A DNA stretch of 64,000 nucleotides, from positions 3,410,001-3,474,000 of the forward strand of contig OY725498.1 in the NCBI GenBank assembly GCA_963281255.1, read 5' to 3'. The notes under the pieces are model-generated. The model made no database searches. It saw nothing but the letters and a program-made list of their open reading frames with translations, and was not told the DNA's origin. The position numbers and the translations under genes were made by a program. Positions 44,166 to 53,145 of the stretch are shown piece by piece. Position 1 is the first letter of the stretch, and the number at the start of each line of letters is the position of its first letter. The stretch comes from Aphrocallistes beatrix. Taxonomy: Eukaryota; Porifera; Hexactinellida; Sceptrulophora; Aphrocallistidae.

Positions 44166-45091
44166 AGCGCGCATGGACGCCCTTTGGGCGCCTGGGATCG
44201 CAATAATTAATTATAGGGGAAATAACATCTCTAAATACGCATGTCCTACTGTTATAATCGATATCGCACGAAAAATCACAAAATTCATCAATTTATAAAA
44301 TTTTGATGAGTAATGATGACGTCATAACAAAGTGATGAGTCATCATTTTTTGATGATAGTTGAATCATATGTGAGGTATGTTAGTATACAGAGTCAATTA
44401 AAATTTCAGCCTTCTATCGCCTATAATGGCTGAGTTATGCTCGAATAACTGTATTGCTTAACTTTTAAAAATGTGACAATGACGTCATAATTCCATGATG
44501 AGTCGACATTTTCGTCTGAGCTCAGAACTTACTGGAGCCATAGCCAAAGGACCCCCACATGCGAAAAATCAGCTTTCTGAGCACGGCAGTTTCTTCAATC
44601 AATTCGTTACAGATATATATACAGTCGAACCTGCTATAACGGTCACCAATGAACAGTCGTCCGAAATTCCATAATATTGAACGTGTGTATAGCGGTCACC
44701 TGCTCAACGCGGCCAGCGGCCACCCGTTTATAGTCCCTCACTGATCCTAAAACTGTGTATAACGGCCATCACCTGTCTACAACGGCCACTACCTGTCTAA
44801 CGGCCACCATCTTTTTCACCTTTTTATGTGTTTATTACAGGACCTGTTACGAACGATAAACAAGTTTCTTGTAATTACTTCAAGTAGTAGATTTTTAAAA
44901 ACTTGATATTTATTGCACAACGTTGATACCTTTGGGGATTAAGACAATCACCTGTATATAACAGTCACCTGTGTATAACGGCCAATTTTGTCCAGTCCCT
45001 TGGGTGGCCGTTAAACACAGGTTCCACTGTATATATATATATACGTATATACACACATACGCACACATTATTCGAGTTTTAAAAGTAAGGA
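44166..45091 (-). mobile_element. Helitron-like element carrying a pogo/Tigger-type MITE
   Basis: The 3' hairpin block is partly lost ('aagcgcgcatggacgccc'). The body is good, and the 5' terminus CGAGTTTTAAAAGTAAGGA ends exactly at 45091. The next copy starts at 45092. A MITE at 44622-45029 sits in its TA microsatellite. Confidence 0.8.
44622..45029. mobile_element. pogo/Tigger-type MITE, 408 bp
   Basis: TA-flanked; ends CAGTCGAACCTGCTATAACG and 'aacacaggttccactg'. Subterminal 'gtgtataacggcca' units on both sides. Same family as 3092-3357 but longer. Confidence 0.8.
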
Positions 45092-45550
45092 CAAGCGCGC
45101 TTCGCTTGCTTGCGCTGCGCGGCTGGCGGTCACTTTGGGCGCCTGGGGTCACATTGATTAATTATAAGGGAAAAAACATCTCTAAATACGCATGTCCTAC
45201 TGTTAAAATCGATATCGCACGAAAAATCACCAAAATTGTCAATTTTTAAAATCAATTTTTTAAATGACGTCATAACAAAGTGATGAGTCATCATTTTTTG
45301 ATGATAGTTGAATATATGTGAGGTATGTTAGTATGCAGATTCTATTAAATGTTAGCCCTCTATCTCCTATAATGGCTGAGTTATGCTCGAATAACTGTAT
45401 TGCTTAACTTTTTAAAATGTGACAATGACGTCATAATTCCATGATGAGTCGACATTTTCGACTGAGCTCAGAACTTACTGGAGCCAAAAAACTCTCACAT
45501 GCCAAAAATCACCTTTCTGGGTCAGACAGTTTCTTCAGTCAATTCGTTAA
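45092..45550 (-). mobile_element. Helitron-like element joined head to tail with the previous copy
   Basis: Starts CAAGCGCGCTTCGCTTGC directly after the GTAAGGA end of the left copy. The body ends at 'cagtcaattcgtta', where a gene scrap takes the place of the expected microsatellite and 5' terminus. Confidence 0.8.
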
Positions 45551-45809
45551 AGAGTACCAGCCTTGCCAGGTCTACATCTGTTATCTTTTCCTCTTCAAGA
45601 GTGCTTTGAATCAATTCCACTAAGTCGAGATATTGCATTGAGTAACGCTCAATTAGGGCCCTTGACATGTTTCCATCACCGATATATAAAGATCTGTGTA
45701 AAATTCTTTAATTTGGTCCTCTGTTGTCCTTAGGTTTCTTGGCGTAGTAGACCTGAATCAAGGGCTGACCAACTGAATCGGAAGAATCTCGAACTCGTTT
45801 AGAAGCCAT
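45545..45809 (-). pseudogene. Unrecognised decayed reading frame
   Basis: From an ATG at 45809 the minus strand reads MASKRVRDSSDSVGQPLIQV and stops after about 32 codons. Frame-shifted continuations read LRTTEDQIKEFYTDLY and then YIGDGNMSRALIERYSMQYL followed by a Glu-rich segment ending DVDLARLV near 45545. One start, sensible amino-acid mix and two frameshifts suggest a former gene or transposon ORF. I do not recognise the family. Confidence 0.4.
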
Positions 45810-46489
45810 TGTGATAAATCAAAAGGAGTAAGAAGTGAATCTAACTGGTTACAACAATAACCCATTTATAAGATTAATCACAAATGATTTACATTGTAAC
45901 ACCTCATGGGTAGATATTCAAAGGATGAATATTATGCAACTCAATTAAAAGGGATGACATAAAATCGAGGTGACACAAAAATAATCATGCAGTTATTCAT
46001 TTTGGTAGACGAAATTGTTGTGAATAAAATTATGGTCAAGATGTTGTTAAGATCTCAGCATCACAAATTAAACAAACCGGTTTTCAATTTCCAAATCTGG
46101 GGGGGCTGCCCCCCCCCACAACTTTCCGCTAATGGGTCAATGAGGATGGATTCCTGCGTCCTGACAAACACTTTCATTACTCCTGGCCTACTCGTACAGT
46201 CGAAACCATTTGTTTCTCACTCATTTCTTTACAGGCTCAAACAGTAAGAAAAAAACGAAGAAATTAAAATAGATTTGGATTTTACACCATTAAGATTCTA
46301 AAATAGTAAAAAACTGTGTGACAAAAGACGGGATTGATTGTAAGCTGTCAAATGTAGTGTGTAAGATATATTTTATGACATATTTTATGTTTTTTTGGTA
46401 GAAGTTTCGATCAAGAATCGGCTATGCACATATTGGAATGGAACTTACCTCATATCTGCATGCACCTAAAATTACAGGGCTGCTTTTAA
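45810..46489. other. No gene seen
   Basis: AT-rich, with a G/C run ('tgggggggctgcccccccc') at 46098-46117. The 86-codon plus-strand frame crosses this run and has no motif. Confidence 0.45.
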
Positions 46490-46908
46490 GTCCTGACCAA
46501 TTGGGGCTAAAATTTATAAAATTTCAAAATCTTATAAAGATACAAATAATCGGGTTTCAGATTCGAATTAGATACATTTGAAGTCTTAGTAGAATATGTA
46601 TAACGTATTATTTATTCCAAACGTTTCAAATTATCAAGAAATGCCACATACTATATGTCCATTATAACTACTATATATAATGTAAACGAATTACTCCTGG
46701 TGGCAAAGGTTGATAATTTTATTCATTGGAAGAGCAATTTATTAGAATTTTTCAAACATGAAAATTAGAATACGTAGATTCAGAATCTGAATCTCAGTAT
46801 TTCTTAGAGTTTGTTTGAATTTTACTTAATAAAGATGCTCAATCTAATATTTGTAAATAATGAATAATTAAATAATGAAGTGTTAAAATACTTTTGTCAG
46901 ATTAGTGT
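46490..46908. mobile_element. Tc1-type MITE, left end missing
   Basis: Right end AATACTTTTGTCAGATTAG before TGTATA, and the internal block 'atcgggtttcagattc', match 10028-11212 in inverted orientation. Confidence 0.6.
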
Positions 46909-47037
46909 ATAACCATCAATTTAGTGCTCGCGTGAAATGGGTTGCCGACCCTGGTTAGCATAAATTCTAAAAAGAAATCATGGCACATTATGGGTTGACA
47001 ATAAATTATACCAAACTGTGAAGATTTAATTATAGAA

Positions 47038-47158
47038 AAGCGCGCTTCGCCTGCATGCGCTTCGGGGGCTAGCTCACACTTTGTGTCTACCAGAGATGTC
47101 TTTTGAGCTTTAGGCTCACATTGACTAAGTATATAATATTTATAAATACGCCTTCCCA
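47038..47158 (-). mobile_element. Helitron-like 3' fragment
   Basis: 'AAGCGCGCTTCGCCTGCATG' and a decayed hairpin block to 'aatatttataaatacgcctt'. It is cut by the start of a long palindrome at 47159. Confidence 0.65.
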
Positions 47159-48125
47159 TAGCCTACTCTAATAATGCCTCACAGTAGACAGAAAATTATG
47201 GACTAGGGATGAAGTAGTAGCCGAATGAATTAATACACGATTAGCCTAAAATCGTTAACCATGCAGAATAGGCATTAATAATGTATTACCAGCATATATA
47301 AAATGGTATCAAAGTACATATATCCGTTGGAAAATTTTGATTAGTCATCATATCATTGCGCAACAGGTCATTCTAAGGACAATTTTATAGATTTTCTAAG
47401 CTGTTTTAACCCTATTTCTAAATGGTACTATTAAGGTGTGATTTTTGTGTAGAACCAAGATTAGTACGAGTTGATTTGAAAATTTAGAATTTTTCAATGC
47501 AATGTTGACCATTCCTGCGTTGCTATGGTAAAGCATTTTGGTCAGTTTGGCCCATTTCATGCAAACTGTAGTAACTAGCTCTTTAAATTTGATCGTATCT
47601 GATAGGCAAAGGACTACTTCCTATTAGGTGATAATACAACTTGAACTTCTAAATTCAACATGTTTTGAGTTATGGGTTGATTTTAAGAATGTGAACAAAA
47701 CACTAAATTGTCGCATAACTCTATAGTCTGTGAATTTAGAAGTTTAAATTGTATTATTATCTAAATGGAAGTAGCCAATCGCCTATCAAATACGATCAAA
47801 TTTGAAGACCTAGTTCTTACAGTTTGCTGGATGTGACTCAAACTGATCAAAATGCTTTACCATAGCAACGTGGGAATGCAACAACATTCCATTGTATCAA
47901 CTCGTACTAATCTTAGTTATACACAAAAATTATACCTTGATAACATTTAGAAGTAGGCTTAAAACAGCTTAGAAAATTGCCAAAATCGTGCTAAAAATGA
48001 CCTGTTGCGCAATGATATGATAACTAATCGAAATTTTGACAACGGATATATGTACTTTGATGCCATGTTTATATATGCTGGTAATACATTCTTAATGCCT
48101 ATTCTGCAGGGTTAACGATTTTTGG
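47159..48125. repeat. Long-palindrome family copy E
   Basis: Starts CCATAGCCTACTCTAATAAT, centre near 47715. The right arm ends prematurely at 'gggttaacgatttttgg' near 48124, before the terminal ~90 bp. Closest relative is copy C. Confidence 0.8.
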
Positions 48126-48479
48126 TACGCTTTGACAGTGGTACGCTGACAATGGTACGCTTTGACAGAACCAGTAGAGACATCCCAGACCATTTTTGTC
48201 ACCTAATTTAGATGTTGATAATGTAGAAATATCACTTCTAGCGGATTATCAAATGTTCCGAAGATGAACAAGGATTAGGAAGCTACCTGATAGATATGGC
48301 GATCTAATTGTGTACGAGTTTCGGATTCAAATCTCTTATAGAGGAAGGTGATGTTATGTAACGAGGGAGATTGCAACTCATTTAGTTTCGCTTGATAAAT
48401 AGGGTAAAAAGATAGGAAAGCAATTAATGGAAATTACAGAGCGCGCCTTAATAATTCATAATAGTGATACTTATAAAAT
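48126..48479. other. No gene seen
   Basis: Begins with short direct repeats of 'ggtacgctttgaca' at 48123-48170. The rest is unremarkable. Confidence 0.45.
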
Positions 48480-48537
48480 AATGATTAGGCAACATATCTG
48501 ATTCGTATATACGAATCAGATATGTTGCCTAATCATT
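48480..48537. repeat. Perfect 58-bp palindrome
   Basis: Two 29-bp arms with no spacer: AATGATTAGGCAACATATCT.. meets its exact complement at 48508/48509. Imperfect pairing extends the arms by several A/T bases on each side. Confidence 0.95.
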
Positions 48538-48715
48538 TTTTATAACCGTTTGTAAATTGAACGAGTTTATGCAATAAACACTGAGCAAGATTATTCATAA
48601 GTATGTAAAGATATTATTATGTTTGAACCTTAATATCTTAACAATGAAAAGAGATAGAAAAAACTTTCAACGACTAAACGTTCATCATATATATTGAAAC
48701 CTTTTAAAAGATATA

Positions 48716-49038
48716 CAGTAGAACGTCAGTTATCCGAACTTCAGTTATCCGAACACTTCAGTTATCCGAACCCCTTGGTTGACCAAACAAAAGTATAATA
48801 AAAGTATAAATGATTCATCCTGAGTTGATAATTGAAATTATTACACCGCCATCATTTTTTATACTATTGATGATACCTACATAAACTAATAAGTATTTTA
48901 TCCATATTCATCATTATGACTACTTAGTACTACTGACCAACTTTTCTATAGAATCACATAACAACTTCAGTTATCCGAACATTTCAGTTATCCGAACCCC
49001 CGCGGTCCCAACCCGTTCGGATAACTGACGTCCTACTG
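48716..49038. mobile_element. pogo/Tigger-type MITE, 323 bp
   Basis: TA-flanked; ends CAGTAGAACGTCAGTTATCC and 'cggataactgacgtcctactg'-type mirror. 'TCAGTTATCCGAAC' occurs five times in its two subterminal parts. Confidence 0.85.
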
Positions 49039-49205
49039 TATAAATAGATGGTGAAGTGACGATGATTTATCATAAAAATCCAAAATGTTGAATTTGCATT
49101 AATTTTGTCTACAATGTTTCCCAAATACATTTCCATAAAATTATCAGAATTTTTTATACCTCGAGGAGAAGAGGCATAACTTTAAAACAAGAAGAGATAG
49201 AGAGT

Positions 49206-49699
49206 ACAGTAGACCCTCGATTATCCGAACCTCGATTATCCGACACCTCGATTATCCGAACAGTGTGTTCGAGTACCACTCATTTTATCAAATACTTTTC
49301 AATCGAATTTGTGAAAATAATGTGTCAGGATAACTGAAATAATGTGTTCGGATAACTGAAATAATGTGTTCAGATAACTGAAATGATGTGTTCAGATAAC
49401 TGAAATTATGTGTTCGGATAACTGAAATAATGTGTCGGATAACTGAAATGATGTGTTCGGATAACTGAAATAATGTGTCGGATAATTGAAATAATGTGCG
49501 TAGCATTGTCAGTTTGTTTGGCTATACATACGTGTAAGTAGTATTCAAATCATAATACGTTCTTTAATAACATCTAAGTTGGTGCATGTGCATTTAAGAG
49601 CGTCAAATACGTATTTCGCTTATCCGAACGATTTCACTTATCCGAACACCAATCTTTGAGTAAACAAACGGAGGTGTTCGGATAACCGAGGGTGTACTG
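49206..49699. mobile_element. pogo/Tigger-type MITE with internal tandem array, 494 bp
   Basis: TA-flanked; ends CAGTAGACCCTCGATTATCC and 'ggataaccgagggtgtactg'. From 49318 to 49505 about nine copies of a 20-23-bp unit (GTGTTCGGATAACTGAAATA) follow each other. The 72-codon minus-strand frame is this array. Confidence 0.85.
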
Positions 49700-49949
49700 T
49701 ATAATGCTTGAGACAAAATGTTTATTAGCAAATATTTTCATGATCAGATGAGAATGACCCATCAAAATCATCAAGATGTCCCAGTTTTCTCCCCACTTTT
49801 TTAAGAAGGCACCATCCAGACATCTTTCAAATATGTCTGGATATCAAGTGAGTATAGTCCGGTTCAGATATTGTTCAAATAAGTCTCACTGTGCTAGACG
49901 ACACTCACTTGGTATCCCGGCGCATTCGTGGGATGTCTGGGTGGCGACT
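49700..49949. other. No gene seen
   Basis: Short interval without motifs. Confidence 0.4.
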
Positions 49950-50230
49950 GCTTGAAAAAGGTGGATTCGCATTGAACCGAGCTGTGAATTATTAAATGCG
50001 AATTTTTTTCTTTTTTTCCATGAAATGGTGCTAAATTCCGACGTGCTATGAAAAATATTGTTTAGTTGGGATCATATCTTGAAAACGCAATAACTAGGTA
50101 TTCAAATTTGATCTTATGTGAATAGTCAATAGATTACTTCCTAGGAAGTAATACTATAATAACCACATCCAAATTCAATGGTATAAAAGTTATTAGAACA
50201 ATTATCTAATGTGATCAATATGATAAATCA
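49950..50230. repeat. Half arm of the long-palindrome family, diverged
   Basis: Blocks 'atcatatcttgaaaac', 'aactaggtattcaaatttgat' and 'attacttcctaggaag' follow the order of the left arms. It ends near the centre position at 'aagttattagaaca'. Confidence 0.65.
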
Positions 50231-50428
50231 GCAATATAAGTAGTTATCTAGAATTGTTCTTGTTTAAGTTAATTCTACTGGGATGGATACTCACTTGGAT
50301 TCGAGGTGCATTTGAGGGATTATAAAACTTATGTGAAAAAATATCTTATAGAAAAAACCAAAAAATCTAACAATTAATAACTCGCTGAACAAATACTTAT
50401 GTAATGAATTAAATAATTAATTACTCAC

Positions 50429-50791
50429 TGGGAAGTTGTAGATAAACACTGATGAAGTTATTAACTAGGGAAAAATTTTCAGCTACTCCTAAACATAGAA
50501 AAACAGCTTCAAAATCCGTAGTTTTGATGAACATTTTCAAATTAATACTGACAAGGGTCAAGTTATCTTTTGAAATAGTTTGTATTTCACTCAGAAGTGG
50601 AGATTGACTGACATCATTGTCTATTTGAAGTGACTTATTGAATCCATCATTAGAAGAATACCATGAGGTAACTGAATCTTTACCACTACTTGCGCAAAAG
50701 AGAATACTTGGATCAAGGTAAGGGCCAACTATTTCAGAATTATTATTCAATTTAGAATATTTATCGTTAATATACAAATAAACTCCCGCAC
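50429..50791 (-). CDS. Immunoglobulin-like domain exon (121 codons), V-type length
   Basis: A 363-bp exon, phase 1 on both sides. Minus-strand acceptor TTTATTATTTAATAG and consensus donor GTGAGT after CTTCCCA. First Cys near residue 33 (ILFC), Trp near 44 (TSWY), second Cys near 100 (AVFLCLG), and final strand ISVYLQLP. The 67-residue gap between cysteines is typical of V-like domains. NNS and NLT are potential glycosylation sites. The clearest and longest domain of the series. Its last 25 residues match the decayed exon at 28962. Nearest upstream candidate exon is 52064-52225. Confidence 0.85.
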
Positions 50792-52063
50792 CTATTAAAT
50801 AATAAATATAAAAGATACACTATTTTTAAACATAGTGAAGTTAATACATAGTAATTATTATTAAAATAGTAACCTAACAATCAGTCAACAGTTAACAAGC
50901 ATATTTATAATGTTAATCCCTTTTCCATGATAAAAGCGAAGCATAATCGTGAAATGTCATGTAAAAACGGAACACTCGAGAAAATTACCCCATAATAAGA
51001 TATAAAAAAGCGGGAGGTCCCGCAAAAAGGGGAGTTAGTATGTATGCAGATATGAGACTTTCAATTAATATAACCATATGAGTGATTAGATAATGGATAA
51101 AGGGGAAATTTGCTTTATTCTTATCTAAAAGATAGTAAAAAATAATCAGCTAAGATTTGGCATGTTAATAATATTCGAAGATTGCCGGCTGTTTTCAAGA
51201 ATAAAAAGTTTACCTGACAAATCAATAAACGACAAGAGGTAATCAATTTGTTTTATAACTAGAATATTTATATACAAGAAATACGAAGTAGGGATATGAA
51301 GTGGGATTTCCTATCCCTATTACACGTGGGGAGAAAGGTTAAAGGACAAGACCTTTAGTCTCCTTTAATAAGATTAAGGCTGATTAAGATATAATTTCTG
51401 TACTTGCCTAGCATTTCGGGATTTTATACTGATTTCATGGATTTTAAGTAACTGATGCACCTATATTAAGGATGGAAAATATAATAATCCAATTCAAGAA
51501 TCGCAAGAATGGTAGAATTCAATTCTTACAAGTAGAAATGTAAAATGTTAAGCATCTAGGGATTTTCTCTTCGAATCTAGGTAAATGAAAGATCCAGGAT
51601 TATTGACAAAATTAATATAACTTAGATCGTAGCATTCTATATACAAAGGCAATGGTAGTCAATAAGGATTTAGTACCATAGATTGGTTAAATACTCAAAA
51701 AACCAATAATCATGATTATTGTAGATATTTCAATTTTTTCCATTAATTTAGGCATACATCGACCCTGACAATTAACTATTATATCAACACATAGGAAATG
51801 AGATATATTATTTACTGTAATGAATTTTGTCGAATCATCAATACTTTTACATACAAAATAAGGAAAATAATAGTTTATCACAATATTCAGACTTGAGATA
51901 AAGACTTGACTGAGTTTGAAAGAAAGATTTACTTGTTCGAGAGGAACACAATCGCGACTTTCAATATGAAATAGTCACACATTCCGGACTTCTACAGCCT
52001 AATGAAGTCGACAAAATAAACAAAGACCATTGTTATAATCGTTCTTGAATATAGCAAGCTTAC
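50792..52063. other. Presumed intron; one doubtful frame
   Basis: AT-rich. A 64-codon minus-strand frame at 51687-51881 has several Cys (FLCVDIIVNCQGRC) but no convincing donor. I do not call it an exon. Confidence 0.5.
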
Positions 52064-52225
52064 CATTATTATGTTTCAATACTAGTATATTATAGGTCTT
52101 ATTAAATAATAAATAGTTGGAAACTCCAAAGTGTACAACGTTCTGTTCTAGTGCCATAGTAGCAAATGCTAAATTAATTAAATTAGTACGGGAAGAAGTT
52201 ATCACATTTCTGCTGTGCAATTTTG
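52064..52225 (-). CDS. Possible short exon of the immunoglobulin gene (54 codons)
   Basis: The minus strand has acceptor TTTATGATATATTTAG before 52225 and strong donor GTAAGC after AATAATG at 52064. Length 162 bp, phase 1 on both sides, the same register as the four domain exons. The peptide ends NKTYNILVLKHNN, resembling the last strand of those domains. There is no cysteine pair, so it could be half of an immunoglobulin or fibronectin-type domain, or chance. Near 52581-52480 the minus strand also has an acceptor-preceded, frame-shifted stretch (PFKNLPISWS, EYLITFSHKDD) that might be the first half. Confidence 0.4.
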
Positions 52226-52690
52226 CTAAATATATCATAAATAATTTTAATACATTCAAGAACAGGGGATCCAAGGATGTTCCAGAGAAGTCCTATTTAA
52301 CAATTCTACCAGTCTAAATTGATTACGTATTCACTTATAGATTTTCAGGCGTTAGAAATTTTATACACCAAACCGCAATCATTAGATTTTTTGAGATATG
52401 AAAATACAGCATAGCAAACGACAGATGCAAGACAGATCTTGAGAAGTAGTCATTTTCGGAGATGTTTTCATTCAAGTATGATCAATTTGAATTGACACAT
52501 CTAAACTCGAATCATGTTTTTCATCATCTTTGTGAGAAAATGTAATTAGATACTCCAAGAGATGGGAAGGTTTTTAAATGGTACATGAGCATTAAGGATA
52601 CCCTCGAAAAACTTTGCCTGAAGTAAAAATAACGGCAAAAGTTATTATTGTTAATCCCATTGTGTTACTGAGTGGTCTACCATCTATTAG
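52226..52690. other. No firm gene; possible decayed half-domain
   Basis: See the entry at 52064. The stretch at 52480-52581 (minus) is preceded by TTTTTACTTCAG but needs a frameshift to read through. Confidence 0.35.
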
Positions 52691-53145
52691 CAGGGTTGGC
52701 TAGTTTAACCCACCCCCCGGTTTAAACCATGGTTTAAACCGGGTCGGATTAAACCCCATTTAGTGGGTTAAACTGGGTTAAACTGTGATTAGGCCCTAAT
52801 TTAGGATTTCCAGACTAAATTGTACACATGGCAAATATTCATTGTCTTAATAATAATTTGTAATAGTATAATTGACTTAAAACCAGATGTCTGACAAGTG
52901 GTAATTGTATAGAGCTAAATTCTGATATGGTGTTTTCATTTAATTAGTCTAGTTTAGTGAACACTTATTCTTGCATTTTTAAATCTGATAATGTCACTCT
53001 TACAAGGTTTCTGATATTCACAAACAAATCCAAATACGTATATAATTATAGGGTATACGTATTATTCGTATTATCAGCGTACATAAGTGTTTAGTGTTTT
53101 CCTATAATTTTTTTTGATTTATTTATTTTTATCCGTTAACTTGCA

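Noticed and set aside
51687..51881. Cys-rich minus-strand frame between two candidate exons
   Set aside because: The possible acceptors give the wrong phase or a tiny exon, and no good donor follows.
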